NCBI RefSeq assembly: GCF_014696715.1
Contig: NZ_JACJQO010000005.1
Location: 1,054,001-1,118,000 of the forward strand
DNA length: 64,000 nucleotides
DNA from: Pseudanabaena sp. FACHB-2040
Lineage (GTDB): Bacteria; Cyanobacteriota; Cyanobacteriia; Phormidesmidales; Phormidesmidaceae
Reading direction: 5' to 3'
Below the pieces are notes generated by a model. It searched no databases and was not told the origin of the DNA. It saw only the letters and a program-made list of their open reading frames with translations. Of the stretch, positions 1 through 10,223 are shown piece by piece; within the stretch, counting starts at the first letter, position 1, and the number at the start of each line of letters is the position of its first letter. A program made the translations under genes and the position numbers.

Positions 1-1
1 T

Positions 2-877
2 GTATCTCTGCCAGTAGGAATGCATCTGTGCAACGGCAGGGTGTTTGATGAAGCTCTTCTCGATCCAGTATTGCTGACTAACCCGAAGTATGTTCTTGAT
101 CTGGAAAAAATATCCTTCAAAAAGAAGATAAGGATTACTGAGCCAGTCGTCTTTCTATCTATGCCCTGGCACCACAATCTTTATCACTGGCTCATCGAGA
201 TCCTTCCTAGGCTGTTCTTATATGACCAATCCACAGACATTAACCATTTGCGGATTGTCATGCCCAGCTCGGTTCCAGGATTTATCAGAGATAGCCTTGC
301 ATTAGCAGGATATCTCGACAAGATTCTGTTTTTAGATGACGGAGTTTATCAATTTGAGGAACTGCATCTTTTAAGTAGACTCTCTCCATCTAGTATGCCT
401 TCGCCCATTGCAATTAAATGGCTTAATGAAAATCTAGCTGAACCAAAAAGTTCTCGGAAGAGACGAACTTATGTTTCACGCGCAGATGCAAAATATCGCT
501 TTGTTACCAATGAATTAGAAGTTCAGGAACTGTTATCTGAATTTGGGTTTGAGACCGTTGTATTGAGCGAATATACGCTTGAAGAAAAAATCCAAATTTT
601 CCGGGAATCCGAGATGGTGCTAGGCAGTTCAGGAGCAGGTTTTTCGGGAATTGCCTTTATGGAACCAGGATCACTGTTCCTAGAGTTCTTTTCAGAAGGG
701 CACTATGCTGACTGTTTTTACAATATGGCCAACCTAAAGAACCTAAAATATGGATTTTTAGTAGGCAAGAAGGATGGTCTTGGATTCTCTGTAGATACAT
801 CGCAACTGAGGATGGTTGTGGAGCAGGCTGTCAGGGATGGTCTTGTGAGTGAAGCTAGCCAAGAAGCGTCTCTTTAG
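2..877 (+). CDS. Glycosyltransferase family 61-like protein (5' partial)
   Basis: The reading frame is open to the left edge of the window, so the true start probably lies upstream; the first ATG inside is at 20. The protein resembles the DUF563/GT61 family used in capsule and exopolysaccharide synthesis. Visible family features are the NLYHWLIEILPRL segment about 55 residues in, RRTYVSRADAKYR in the middle, and VLGSSGAGFSGIAFMEPGS near the C-terminus, where GT61 proteins carry a conserved glycine-rich loop and an acidic residue. It is followed by GT2 and GT4 genes on the same strand, which fits a surface-polysaccharide cluster continuing to the left. Base composition is AT-richer than most of the window, common for polysaccharide loci. 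The sugar and acceptor cannot be inferred. Confidence 0.8.
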   Translation, partial: VSLPVGMHLCNGRVFDEALLDPVLLTNPKYVLDLEKISFKKKIRITEPVVFLSMPWHHNLYHWLIEILPRLFLYDQSTDINHLRIVMPSSVPGFIRDSLALAGYLDKILFLDDGVYQFEELHLLSRLSPSSMPSPIAIKWLNENLAEPKSSRKRRTYVSRADAKYRFVTNELEVQELLSEFGFETVVLSEYTLEEKIQIFRESEMVLGSSGAGFSGIAFMEPGSLFLEFFSEGHYADCFYNMANLKNLKYGFLVGKKDGLGFSVDTSQLRMVVEQAVRDGLVSEASQEASL

Positions 878-1318
878 GGCGCAGACAGAGGTTGACTGTT
901 GATCTTTGATGTAGCTGTGAGCTGCAAGAAACTTCTATTTTGTCAAGCGTTGGGCTAATGGCTCTAGCCATGACGGCGTTACCTTATGAACTGCTGAAAA
1001 TCTGAGTGTCTTGCTAAGCTCAAACTTTACTGGTGTGGGTATAGATGCGATCGCACCTACACCCACACCAGTTCCTTAACAGCCAGTAGACTGGACAAAC
1101 AGCTAGTAGCTCTGTAAAGCTAGGGTGTGCGCTAATCGTTTTCACGAGGAGCCAGGCTGAAGATTTCACTGAGAGTGAATTTTACAGAATCACCTATAAA
1201 GATGAAGAAGGTAAGAAGAAGGCTACAGGCAGCTTCAATTCCTGAATCGCCATAGATAGCATAATTTATAAGCCTTCCTAGTTCCAAAACCCCTAGTCCC
1301 AAAATAAGAACTAATCAA
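878..1318. other. Intergenic stretch with a possible gene remnant
   Basis: No intact gene is visible. A short + frame from 1090 to the TGA at 1243-1245 has no start codon, but its last 29 codons (ending YKDEEGKKKATGSFNS) read like the hydrophilic tail of a real protein. This could be the 3' end of a deleted gene between the two glycosyltransferase genes. One HIP1-type GATCGC site lies near 1050. No terminator was recognised. Confidence 0.3.
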
Positions 1319-2263
1319 ATGGCAAACAATTGTCAGCCACGCGTTTTCATCGGGATGCCAGTTTACAATGGCGAGAAGCATATTCGTGAAACCATTGATT
1401 CGATCCTTAGTCAAACTTTTACAGATTTCCAGCTGCTAATTAGTGACAACGGATCGACTGATCAGACGGGTGAAATTTGCCGCGAGTATGCGGAACGCGA
1501 TGAGCGTGTGGTTTATTGCCGCCAGAAGGAGAATCTGGGAATGGCAGGCAATTTCAATTATGTTGTACAGCCAAATGGCGCTGATTACTTCAAGTGGGCA
1601 GCACACGACGATACTCTAGAACCAGATTATCTACTTAAATGTGTTGAACTGCTTGACAGCAATCCATCCTTAGCGATGGCTCACTGTCTTACTAACAGAA
1701 TCAGCGATGACAGTACTTGGCTAGAAATCTATAAGGATTTAGGCCTGAGTAGTTCTCGCGTTAGCGAACGCTTCTGGCGGGTTTTATGGACAGTTAATAT
1801 CTATGAGATTTACGGTGTCATTCGGTCTGAGGCGATTGAAAAGACCAGACCTGTTGGCACGTTCTTTGGTTCTGAGAGAAATCGCCTAGCCGAAGTTCTC
1901 CTACAGGGCGATATTGGTTACTTGAAAGAAGCTCTGTTTTCCCGGCGTGATCATGAGAGCTCTTTAACTGCTCTACACCTTGATTCTAAGGAGAATGACA
2001 ACTTCACTGCTATGCAGGAAGCTCATGCTCCAAAGGCAAAAATGTCTAGTATCCAAGTAGCTGTTCTTAAGCTCAACGAGTATTTTGAATCAATCTTTAG
2101 ATTCCCCATGCCCTGGTCGGAGCGTATTTCCTGTGTGGGCATTCTCCTAGAGTGGAGCGTCAGGAGACTATTGGAAGGGTCTTCTGAAAAGTATCGGGTC
2201 AAGCTCTACTCCACAGCTGAAAGCATGATGAAGATTCCTGAGCCTAGCAAATTGAGCGCCTAA
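1319..2263 (+). CDS. Family 2 glycosyltransferase
   Basis: A 314-residue GT-A fold transferase. The N-terminus shows the nucleotide-sugar binding pattern of GT2 enzymes: PRVFIGMPVYNGEKHIRETI, then LLISDNGSTDQT, and the DxD-like metal site in KWAAHDDTLEPDYL. The family transfers a sugar from a nucleotide donor to a polysaccharide or lipid-linked acceptor at the cytoplasmic face of the membrane. No transmembrane segment is evident, so it may be peripheral. It starts at an ATG with no strong ribosome binding site. It lies between GT61 and GT4 genes, supporting a role in one surface glycan. Donor and linkage are unknown. Confidence 0.88.
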   Translation: MANNCQPRVFIGMPVYNGEKHIRETIDSILSQTFTDFQLLISDNGSTDQTGEICREYAERDERVVYCRQKENLGMAGNFNYVVQPNGADYFKWAAHDDTLEPDYLLKCVELLDSNPSLAMAHCLTNRISDDSTWLEIYKDLGLSSSRVSERFWRVLWTVNIYEIYGVIRSEAIEKTRPVGTFFGSERNRLAEVLLQGDIGYLKEALFSRRDHESSLTALHLDSKENDNFTAMQEAHAPKAKMSSIQVAVLKLNEYFESIFRFPMPWSERISCVGILLEWSVRRLLEGSSEKYRVKLYSTAESMMKIPEPSKLSA

Positions 2264-2373
2264 GCTGACGGAGTTTTAGCGCTTCTGGATTCTGAATGAA
2301 TTGATAACAGCAGTAGGGATACGTCGTCGACCAGTAGCAATGATGAGTTACTAACCTAACTATCCCTGCATTG

Positions 2374-2433
2374 TTTAAGCCTCTATCTTGCCCCAGCTCT
2401 ACTAGAGCTTTGGGCTTAAGATGGGGGCTTAAA
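2374..2433 (+). terminator. Nested hairpin after the GT2 gene
   Basis: Three stems are nested: TTTAAGCC (2374-2381) with GGCTTAAA (2426-2433), ATCTT (2385-2389) with AAGAT (2418-2422), and AGCTCT (2395-2400) with AGAGCT (2404-2409). A short T-run follows a few bases after the outer arm. It may end the GT2 transcript, though the T-run is not immediately adjacent. Confidence 0.45.
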
Positions 2434-2679
2434 ACTACTTTTTACTTATTTTCTGCCTTTTGTAGTCATTTCAGAGATTGTAGCAGGCAGAATTTCTTAT
2501 ATGCTAGTGCTTACGGGCGAGGTCAAGCATATCTGGGCTGGCATATTTTAGAGGCTCGTAGATTCACTTGTACTCCCCTTATTAATCATGCTTTTAATCA
2601 TTTCAAGTATTCCTCAGTTCGGCTGCTAGGGACACAAAGCCCTGATTCATGAAGGGTTCTAAAGCGCGAAGTGAATACA

Positions 2680-2709
2680 GAAGCAGACTACATCACGATC
2701 TGCTTTTTC
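2680..2709 (+). terminator. Rho-independent terminator candidate
   Basis: Stem AAGCAGA (2681-2687) pairs with TCTGCTT (2699-2705) around an 11-base loop, and the right arm runs into five Ts. It is well placed to stop transcription from the upstream glycosyltransferase genes before the GT4 gene. Confidence 0.5.
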
Positions 2710-3031
2710 TTACCAAGCAACCTCTTCAGTAAGCGTTAAGCGCTGCTTAAACCTTTCCTCTGACAGATTTTAATACTGAAGATGTTGAGTAAACTTTACG
2801 GGTACTTTTCCCCGTCGGTTCCGTAGGGTGAATTACCGAACTTGACTCTTTCCGGCCATCTTTCTTTGTTGTGCTCTTTGATTTGTTCTGAGGCAGCCAA
2901 GAAATCTCTATTCCTTCAGGGAACCTTTAGAGCCGTCTTTTAGGATGGCTAGTTCTTGAAGCAGATACGGGTTTTGGCCTTGTTTTGCGTTGAGCACTTC
3001 AAGATTTAAGACGTTTCGGCTTAGTTTAGAT

Positions 3032-4339
3032 ATGAAAACTCAAGAGAAAGTAGTTCGAGCTGAAGATTCCCTAGAAGGTGCCGCTCGTCTTCGTTCACCT
3101 AGTAGGTCTGCTGATAAAAGAATAGGCTATTTAATCCCTGAGTTTCCGGGTCAGACACATAACTTCTTCTGGCGGGAATCCCAGGCGCTCAAGGAAATTG
3201 GCCTAGAAACTGTTTTAATTTCAACCCGTAAGCCTCCTAAGGAAATCATGTCGGCTAGCTGGGCTGAACAGGCTCAGAAAAGGACAACTTATTTACTTCC
3301 TCTCTCCTGGTCAGAAATTATTCAGGTGTTGACCGTTGTCTTGTCTGCTGGCCCAAGGGCATGGTTGATGTGCACCAAGATGGTGCTTGATGCGTCTGAT
3401 ATGACTTCTCGGCAGAAGCTGCGGTTAATTTTGCTCATTCCCTTCGCTGCTAAGCTGGTGTGGCTTAGCCAAGAGCAGGATTGGTCGCACATTCACGTTC
3501 ACTCCTGCGCGGATGCTGCCAATATCGCGATGCTCGCAACCTCTCTATCGAAGTCAAGGCTGACCTATAGCTTGACGCTTCACAACCCGCTTTGTGTGTA
3601 TGGCCCAAATCAAGCCCAGAAGTGGGGCTTTTCAAAGTTTGCGGTTGTGATTACCCAGAAAATTTATCAGGAAGTGGTCAGTAGCCTTAGGAACTGTTTA
3701 CCTCAAAAGATTGAGGTCTGTCCTATGGGAGTAGATCTGGCTAGTTTTAGAAGGGACTTAACGTATGCTCCCTACGATGGCTCCGATGCATTTCGTGTGT
3801 TTAGCTGTGGCCGATTGAATCCCTGCAAGGGATATGAGTACCTCATTCGTTCAATTAGTCTTCTCCGCAGCCAAGGACTGAATGTCAGGTTGGAGATTGC
3901 AGGAGAAGATGAGCAAGGAGGAGCTGGCTATCGACAGGAACTGGAAAGGCTGATTGGTGATCTGGATTTGCAGGACAGCGTCACCTTACTAGGCGCTGTT
4001 TCTGAAGAGGCTGTTAAACAGGGTCTCAAGAAAGCTCATGTTTTTGTCTTGGCTAGTTTGGAAGAGCCCCTTGGCGTTGCCACTATGGAAGCCATGGCCA
4101 TGAATGTGCCTGTCGTAGTTACCAATGGTGGCGGTGTATCAGAGTTGGTAGACGATGGGCAGAATGGCATTTTAGTGCCTCCTGAAAATTCAGATGCGAT
4201 CGCACAAGCCCTCCTCCGAATCTCGAAGAATCAAAGACTGGCGATTGAGCTAGGCCAGGCCGCCCGAGAAAAGGTGGTTCAGTCTTTTAGCTATCGCAGA
4301 AGTGCTCAGGCTATTGCTTCTATGCTCGAACAAGCCTAG
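3032..4339 (+). CDS. Family 4 glycosyltransferase
   Basis: A GT-B fold enzyme of 435 residues when started at the ATG at 3032; the frame also extends back to a TTG at 2990, and neither has a clear ribosome binding site. The N-terminal half carries RIGYLIPEFPGQTHNFFWRE, the acceptor-side start typical of polysaccharide GT4 enzymes. The C-terminal half has the donor-binding domain: VFSCGRLNPCKGYEYLIRS, then LASLEEPLGVATMEAMAMN with the EX7E-type glutamates, and VVTNGGGVSELVDDG. The enzyme would add a hexose with retention of configuration during capsule or exopolysaccharide assembly. It is the last gene of the glycosyltransferase run and is followed at once by a strong terminator. Confidence 0.88.
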   Translation: MKTQEKVVRAEDSLEGAARLRSPSRSADKRIGYLIPEFPGQTHNFFWRESQALKEIGLETVLISTRKPPKEIMSASWAEQAQKRTTYLLPLSWSEIIQVLTVVLSAGPRAWLMCTKMVLDASDMTSRQKLRLILLIPFAAKLVWLSQEQDWSHIHVHSCADAANIAMLATSLSKSRLTYSLTLHNPLCVYGPNQAQKWGFSKFAVVITQKIYQEVVSSLRNCLPQKIEVCPMGVDLASFRRDLTYAPYDGSDAFRVFSCGRLNPCKGYEYLIRSISLLRSQGLNVRLEIAGEDEQGGAGYRQELERLIGDLDLQDSVTLLGAVSEEAVKQGLKKAHVFVLASLEEPLGVATMEAMAMNVPVVVTNGGGVSELVDDGQNGILVPPENSDAIAQALLRISKNQRLAIELGQAAREKVVQSFSYRRSAQAIASMLEQA

Positions 4340-4369
4340 CCGCTACAGCGGATCAAATCAGTGAAATCA

Positions 4370-4408
4370 AAAAGATGGCAGGGTTGTTCAAACCCTGCCA
4401 TCTTTTTT
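4370..4408. terminator. Strong bidirectional terminator
   Basis: A perfect 11-bp stem, AGATGGCAGGG (4373-4383) with CCCTGCCATCT (4393-4403), is flanked by an A-run on the left and a T-run on the right, so it works as an intrinsic terminator on both strands. It separates the GT4 gene (+) from the convergent aconitase gene (-). Confidence 0.9.
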
Positions 4409-4434
4409 GCTCTAGACAGATAATCTGGTGAAAA

Positions 4435-7116
4435 TTAGGCGGCTAGAAGCTGTCGCAGCACGTAATGGAGAATGCCGCCATTACGGTAGTACTCGACTTC
4501 ATCCAGGGTGTCTATGCGGCACACTAGAGGAACTTCTTCATGGCTGCCATCAGCCCGGTGGATTACCAGCGTGACGATCATACCTGGCTGGATGCCTTGG
4601 CTGAGGCCGGTAAGATCAAAGGTTTCACTGCCATCGAGATTGAGGGTGTTGCGATCGCACCCCTCCACAAACTGCAAGGGCAACAGCCCCATACCGACCA
4701 AGTTAGAGCGGTGAATACGCTCAAAACTCTCGGCAACTACCGCTTTGACGCCCAGCAAGCGGGTTCCCTTGGCAGCCCAATCGCGGGAAGACCCAGTACC
4801 GTACTCCTTGCCAGCAAAGACAATCAGCGGTGTCCCTTCAGCCTGGTACTGCATTGCTGCATCGTAGATGGACATTTCGGTGCCATCGGGCATGTGCTTG
4901 GTGACGCCACCTGAAGATCCTGGCACCATTTCATTGGTTAGCCGGATGTTGGCAAAGGTGCCACGCATCATCACTTCATGGTTGCCACGTCGAGATCCGT
5001 AGGAGTTGAAGTCAGCAGGCGTGACCTGGTTGCCAACCAGATAGCTGCCAGCCGGGCTGTCGGTTTTAATCGATCCGGCAGGCGAGATGTGATCGGTAGT
5101 GATGCTATCGCCCAAGATCGCCAGGGGACGAGCCCCCTCAATATCGGCAAAACTGTGACCGTTGACCTCGGAGCTCATGCCCTCGAAGTAAGGCGGGTTT
5201 TGGACATAGGTGCTGGAGCCTTCCCAGGTGTAGGTCTGGCTGTCGGCGGTGCCGATCTGCTGCCAGGCTGGGGTGCCGTCAAAGACATTGCCGTAGCGGC
5301 TGCGGAACATCTCAGGCGTTAGCGCTTCGGCCATTACGGACTTAATTTCTTCGGTAGAAGGCCAGATGTCTTTCAGGTAAACCGGACTGCCGCTGGAGTC
5401 TTGACCAATGGGATCATTTTTGAGGTCGATGGCTAGGTTGCCTGCGATCGCATAGGCCACCACTAACGGAGGCGATGCCAGGTAGTTAGCCTTTGTATGA
5501 GGGCTGACCCGTCCCTCAAAGTTGCGGTTGCCAGAGAGCACCGCTCCCACAACCAGATCCTTCTCATTGATGGCGCTGACGATGGGATCGGGCAGCGGCC
5601 CAGAGTTACCGATACACGTGGTGCAGCCGTAGCCCACCAGGTTAAAACCCAGAGCATCTAGGTCTTCCTGCAAGCCAGCTTTTTGCAGATAGTCAGACAC
5701 AACCTGGCTGCCAGGGGCTAGAGACGTTTTTACCCAAGGCTTAACCGTTAGCCCTTTTTCTCGGGCCTTGCGGGCGACCAGACCAGCTCCAATCATGACT
5801 GAGGGGTTGGAGGTATTGGTGCAGCTAGTAATGGCAGCAATTACAACCGCTCCATCGGTTAAGTCATAGGAAGCATCGGGAACAGGAGCGGAGCGCTTTT
5901 CGCTGTAGGGCAAACTACTGAAGCTCGTGAAGTCTTTTTCTTTAAACTGGACCGCTAAGTCAGACAGCAGCACCCGGTCCTGGGGCCGCTTTGGCCCGGC
6001 TAGAGATGGCTCAACCGTACCCAGATCCAGTTCCAGCGAGTCGGTAAAGACAGGGTCAGGCATATTAGAGTAGCGCCACAGCCCTTGAGCCTTGGCATAG
6101 GCTTCTACCAGGGCCACTCGCTCTGGCTCACGCCCAGAGAACTCCAGATAGCGGATGGTTTCTTCATCCACGGGAAAGAAGCCGCAGGTAGCGCCATACT
6201 CAGGAGCCATGTTGCTGATCGTCGCCCGATCGGCCAAGGTCAGGTGGGCTAGCCCCTCGCCATAGAACTCAACGAATTTGCCTACTACTCCTTTCCGCCG
6301 CAGCATCTGCACTACGGTCAGCACTAGATCGGTGGCCGTCGCCCCTTCTGGGAGCTGGCCGGTCAGCTTAAAGCCCACCACTTCAGGGATTAGCATGGAG
6401 ATGGGCTGGCCTAGCATAGCCGCTTCGGCTTCGATGCCGCCCACACCCCAACCCAGCACGGAGAGACCATTGACCATGGTGGTGTGGCTATCGGTGCCGA
6501 CTAGCGTATCGGGGTAGGCAACGGTCTCACCGTTTTCCTCTTTAGTCCAAACGACCTGAGCCAAATATTCCAGGTTGACTTGGTGGCAAATGCCGGTGCC
6601 AGGGGGCACTACCCGGAAGTTGTCGAACGCTCTTTGGCCCCAGCGCAGGAAGGCATAGCGCTCGTGGTTGCGCTGAAACTCCATCTGAACGTTGGATTGA
6701 AAGGCGTTGGCACTGCCGAAGCTGTCTACCATCACCGAGTGGTCGATCACCAGATCCACAGGAGACAGGGGGTTAATCTTGTTGGGGTCGCCGCCTAGGT
6801 TGACGATCGCATCTCGCATAGCCGCCAAATCGACCACCGCTGGCACCCCGGTAAAGTCCTGCATCAGCACGCGGGCTGGACGGTAGGCGATCTCGCGATC
6901 GGAGGTGCGGGTCTGGAGCCAGGTTGCGATCGCACGCACATCATCAGCACTGACAGTCCGCCCGTCCTCGTAGCGCAGCAGGTTTTCTAGCAGCACCTTA
7001 AGACTATAGGGCAGGCGACTGACATCCCCCAGGGTCTTAGCCGCCTCTGGCAGACTATAGACGGTGTAAGTTTTGTCGGCAACGGTCAAGGTAGTTTTGG
7101 CGTTGAAACTGTTCAC
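4435..7116 (-). CDS. acnA: Aconitate hydratase, AcnA/IRP type
   Basis: Interconverts citrate and isocitrate through a [4Fe-4S] cluster in the cytosol. The 893-residue length and domain order match the AcnA/IRP1 class, not AcnB. The three cluster cysteines are visible: C432 in [12 protein letters not shown], and C498 and C501 in [13 protein letters not shown]. Substrate-binding segments include [20 protein letters not shown] and [16 protein letters not shown] in the swivelling C-terminal domain. Translation starts at GTG (7116), with GGAGA upstream. Cyanobacteria more often encode AcnB, so this form is worth noting. It stands alone, ending convergently on the terminator shared with the GT4 gene. 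Confidence 0.96.
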   Translation of the reverse strand: MNSFNAKTTLTVADKTYTVYSLPEAAKTLGDVSRLPYSLKVLLENLLRYEDGRTVSADDVRAIATWLQTRTSDREIAYRPARVLMQDFTGVPAVVDLAAMRDAIVNLGGDPNKINPLSPVDLVIDHSVMVDSFGSANAFQSNVQMEFQRNHERYAFLRWGQRAFDNFRVVPPGTGICHQVNLEYLAQVVWTKEENGETVAYPDTLVGTDSHTTMVNGLSVLGWGVGGIEAEAAMLGQPISMLIPEVVGFKLTGQLPEGATATDLVLTVVQMLRRKGVVGKFVEFYGEGLAHLTLADRATISNMAPEYGATCGFFPVDEETIRYLEFSGREPERVALVEAYAKAQGLWRYSNMPDPVFTDSLELDLGTVEPSLAGPKRPQDRVLLSDLAVQFKEKDFTSFSSLPYSEKRSAPVPDASYDLTDGAVVIAAITSCTNTSNPSVMIGAGLVARKAREKGLTVKPWVKTSLAPGSQVVSDYLQKAGLQEDLDALGFNLVGYGCTTCIGNSGPLPDPIVSAINEKDLVVGAVLSGNRNFEGRVSPHTKANYLASPPLVVAYAIAGNLAIDLKNDPIGQDSSGSPVYLKDIWPSTEEIKSVMAEALTPEMFRSRYGNVFDGTPAWQQIGTADSQTYTWEGSSTYVQNPPYFEGMSSEVNGHSFADIEGARPLAILGDSITTDHISPAGSIKTDSPAGSYLVGNQVTPADFNSYGSRRGNHEVMMRGTFANIRLTNEMVPGSSGGVTKHMPDGTEMSIYDAAMQYQAEGTPLIVFAGKEYGTGSSRDWAAKGTRLLGVKAVVAESFERIHRSNLVGMGLLPLQFVEGCDRNTLNLDGSETFDLTGLSQGIQPGMIVTLVIHRADGSHEEVPLVCRIDTLDEVEYYRNGGILHYVLRQLLAA

Positions 7117-7286
7117 GGCAGTGTCTCTCCGAGGCTCTACGGGCGATTGACGAATGAAAAGAAGGGCTGTCGCTGGGCAGGCTAAATGTGTTGCGCTATG
7201 TTAACGATGCAATCTTACATCTTACCTAAAACTTCGCTGTAAGCTGGTTAGCCAATTCACAATTGGCAGTTCACAGTTGAGGGCAC

Positions 7287-8273
7287 TCACCCATCACTTC
7301 TATTGTCCGCAGGACGACCCTCTGCTGTGTACAAGATCATGCCGTGTTGATCTAAAAAAGTTGGATTAGAAGCCAGCGGTTCAACCCCTGTATTACGAAA
7401 CAGAGCGGTAAACGCGCCTGCCCCTAAACCCGACTGGGGCCAGAGCCGGTAGCAGGGCCAGTTTGCCAAATGGGACTGATACGATGCTAGTGAGCTCACC
7501 GCAACAGGTTTGAACTGGGGAAATTTGCTGAGAAACCACTCACACACCTGCTCATTTTCTTCAGGCGAAAACGTGCAGGTCATGTAGGCGAGATACCCCT
7601 GTCCGGCTACCACTTCAGCTGCATTAGCCAGAATCCGCTTTTGTCGATTGGCATTCTTGTTGAGGTTGACCGGATGAAAGCAGCCCAACGCCGTCTCTCC
7701 CTTAGCCAACAGCGATTGACCGCTGCAGGGCGCATCCACCAGCACTAGGTTGGCCGATCGAGGCATCTGCTCGGCAAAGACTGACGGATCGAGGTTAAAC
7801 ACCAGAGATGAGGTCGCCCCACACCGCTTTAAGTTAGAAATTAAGATTCTCACCCGCTTACGAATCACCTCATTGCACCAGAGATGGTCCGGCTGCAGCG
7901 CTTGCCAGGCAAAGAGGCTTTTGCCGCCAGGAGCCGCACACAGATCCAAAACGGTTGAAACTGGCTCAGCGATCCCAGCCAAAACCGTCGCCGCAAAAAC
8001 AGAGGAGAAATCAAGACAGTAGAAGTAGCCTTCGCCATGCAGAGGATGCTGGCCGGGTCGAGTGGAGGGACTCAATCGATCTACCCAACCGGGCTGCCAG
8101 GACAGAGGAGCCTCCTTTGGGAACGGATCGACCTCAGGGCGCGAACGTGTCCACAGAATTGCGGACGCAAATTCTTGAGGCTGGATCAGGGCCTCAACAA
8201 AGGCATCTCGCTCGCCCGGTTCTGGAAATAGCCGCTGGCTCAGTTTGATCAGGAGGTTGGAAGGTTGCGCCAC
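7287..8273 (-). CDS. RsmB/NOP2-family RNA cytosine-C5 methyltransferase
   Basis: A 328-residue SAM-dependent methyltransferase of the class that makes 5-methylcytosine in rRNA or tRNA. The SAM-binding loop is VLDLCAAPGGKS (about 108-119). The two catalytic cysteines are in DAPCSG (C183) and MTCTFSPEENE (C233): in this family one attacks the cytosine and the other releases the product. The N-terminal region is short, with no evident NusB-like domain of full RsmB, so the target RNA is uncertain. It begins 11 bases after the HerA-like gene on the same strand, suggesting co-transcription. Confidence 0.9.
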   Translation of the reverse strand: MAQPSNLLIKLSQRLFPEPGERDAFVEALIQPQEFASAILWTRSRPEVDPFPKEAPLSWQPGWVDRLSPSTRPGQHPLHGEGYFYCLDFSSVFAATVLAGIAEPVSTVLDLCAAPGGKSLFAWQALQPDHLWCNEVIRKRVRILISNLKRCGATSSLVFNLDPSVFAEQMPRSANLVLVDAPCSGQSLLAKGETALGCFHPVNLNKNANRQKRILANAAEVVAGQGYLAYMTCTFSPEENEQVCEWFLSKFPQFKPVAVSSLASYQSHLANWPCYRLWPQSGLGAGAFTALFRNTGVEPLASNPTFLDQHGMILYTAEGRPADNRSDG

Positions 8274-8284
8274 AGACTCCTCAC

Positions 8285-9976
8285 CTAATCAATGCTGAAG
8301 CCGCGTACGGTTTCTGCCTTTTTGACTCCGGTAGCAACGGGAGCTTGCTCAATCTGGCGCGACTTAATCCGGTGGTTTTGAAAATGGCCCATCCACTCCT
8401 GGGGCGCATCCATCGTTTCGCCGCCATGCTTAGTCAGGCGCTTGCGGATTTGGCACAAGACTGGCGTGTTGACGCAGGCCCCCGAAATAATGACCTGACC
8501 TTTGGTCAGTGAAGGCAGTTCCTTAAGCAAGTCCCGGCCTGCTGCTTCAACGCCGTACTTCAGGCTCTCCTGATCCACTGGGTTAACAATCCGCATCAGA
8601 AACTGGCTCATGCACTGAGAGAGCACATCGGAGTCGAGCTTACCGGGGCGTTGGGTGATTAGGCCCACGCCCATGCCAAACTTACGGCCCTCGCTGAGAA
8701 TGGTGCGGAGAATCATTTTGCAGCGGGAGGGTTCGTTGGCTGGGGCAAAGCGGTGGGCTTCTTCGATCAGAATGAAAACCGGATAGGGCAGGTAGTTTTC
8801 ATCGTCGGCACTGATTTTGTCCCGGGCCGTGTTCATGCGGGCCTGATAGCTCTGGCGCAGCACCGCTGCACAGATCACCTGCTGTTCCTCCTGGCTAATC
8901 TCGTTCATTTGCAAAACCGTTACCCGGCCCGGCTCAAACAAATCCTTGGGAGCCAGGTGCTGCATCCGGTGAAAGTACTCGGAGCGCTCTAGCTTGCTGA
9001 GCTTCCACTCAATAGCAGGAGCCGAGGAGCCAGTTTTTTCATTGCCTTCTTCGTCGGTGCTGCGATCGCTTTCATACACCGCCGAAATCAAATCCTGCAC
9101 ATCCCAGCGATAGTCGCCCTTGCGGTGCTTCGTCAGCAGGCTAAAGGCCTTGTTGAGAATGGCCTGCTGGCGATCGCTCATGTCCGGCAGCAGGGTCAAA
9201 ATATCGTAGTAGTCGAGGGAAGACATGCGAATGCGAATGTCTTCTGGCGTCAAGATCTTCACATCCGGACTATAGCCGTCCTCTGCCTCGAAGCTAGTAT
9301 GCCCTCGCATGTCGGCTAGGGTACCGTACTCACCGTGGGGGTCGAAAATGAGGACGGCAGCGCGGTTGTAGGGCCGCATCAGTTCTTCAATCAGCACCCC
9401 TGCCGTATAGGACTTGCCGGAACCCGTCCCAGCTAGAATCGCCATGTGAGTGCTGACCAGTTCCTTCACGTCTAGGGCTATGGGAACGGCATTACCAGGG
9501 CGCAGCAGCAGGGAGCCAACATGGGCTGAGCCAACATCACCGGGCTGTTTTTTGTTGACTACATGGCGCAGCGTTTCATCATCGGTCAGGCAAACCTTCG
9601 CCCCCGGATCGGGCGTGATGCGCGGGTTGATGAAACCAAGGGCTGGGTGAAAGTAGCCGATGACATCGACGGTAACTTCGTAGATCTCGGGGTTGGGGTA
9701 GGCAAAGCCGACTAGGGCTGCGATCGCATCCGGGCTGATCTCGGTATCAGCAAAAATGCGATCAGGCAGGTGGTCGATTAGGCAGCGGTCGGAAATCTTG
9801 CCCAAGATTTGAGCCGTCTCGCCCAGATCTGGTAAGTCGATGCTGTAGTAGACAAATTCCCCAATTTTGACCTGCCGGTTGTTAGCCGTAATAAAAACGT
9901 ATTGATTACCGTTTTCCCCCGGTCCTTTGACCGTGCCAATTACCGGGGATTCCTTCGGCTTTGCTGCCCGCGCCAT
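8285..9976 (-). CDS. HerA/FtsK-like DNA-translocating ATPase
   Basis: A 563-residue hexameric-type P-loop ATPase. The N-terminal ~170 residues form a HAS-barrel-like region, followed by a Walker A GTGSGKSYT (183-191), then FDPHGEYG (typical of the DUF87/HerA core) and the Walker B ILIEEAHRFAP, with a distal LITQRPGKLD sensor and the ISGACVNTP tail. HerA proteins translocate on DNA during double-strand break processing, normally with the nuclease NurA. No NurA gene is beside it here. It lies upstream of the RNA methyltransferase in a probable two-gene operon. Confidence 0.85.
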   Translation of the reverse strand: MARAAKPKESPVIGTVKGPGENGNQYVFITANNRQVKIGEFVYYSIDLPDLGETAQILGKISDRCLIDHLPDRIFADTEISPDAIAALVGFAYPNPEIYEVTVDVIGYFHPALGFINPRITPDPGAKVCLTDDETLRHVVNKKQPGDVGSAHVGSLLLRPGNAVPIALDVKELVSTHMAILAGTGSGKSYTAGVLIEELMRPYNRAAVLIFDPHGEYGTLADMRGHTSFEAEDGYSPDVKILTPEDIRIRMSSLDYYDILTLLPDMSDRQQAILNKAFSLLTKHRKGDYRWDVQDLISAVYESDRSTDEEGNEKTGSSAPAIEWKLSKLERSEYFHRMQHLAPKDLFEPGRVTVLQMNEISQEEQQVICAAVLRQSYQARMNTARDKISADDENYLPYPVFILIEEAHRFAPANEPSRCKMILRTILSEGRKFGMGVGLITQRPGKLDSDVLSQCMSQFLMRIVNPVDQESLKYGVEAAGRDLLKELPSLTKGQVIISGACVNTPVLCQIRKRLTKHGGETMDAPQEWMGHFQNHRIKSRQIEQAPVATGVKKAETVRGFSID

Positions 9977-10223
9977 AAGCTTCTCGGTGTGTGGAACGTC
10001 TAATACAAATGTCCTTGTGTCGTTTATAGCAGACCCCAGCTCTGCTGAACATCGCGGCTTAAAAACACTGGAGTAACAACTCTTGTCTAGTATTCCTCTA
10101 TTTGGGGAGCAAAAGCCTTGTTCTGCCGTTCATTGATAGCAGAATTGCGGATTTGACTGAAGAGTCTTTAGGAAAAAGACTGGAGGATTCACGGATATCG
10201 ACCGGGCTCTGGATGGATAGGCT

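Larger units (their letters stand above)
2264..3031. other. Long gene-free gap between glycosyltransferases
   Basis: About 770 bases with no convincing gene. A 93-codon TTG-started frame at 2371-2652 was judged spurious because it runs across a strong hairpin and its residues do not look like a folded protein. The stretch holds a nested hairpin (2374-2433) and a terminator-like hairpin (2680-2709). The rest contains nothing I could assign. Confidence 0.5.

Noticed and set aside
2371-2652. 93-codon + ORF from a TTG
   Set aside because: It overlaps a nested hairpin, has no ribosome binding site and a composition unlike a folded protein.
4508-7053. Several + ORFs inside the aconitase gene
   Set aside because: They are antisense shadows of a well-conserved gene, with no independent support.
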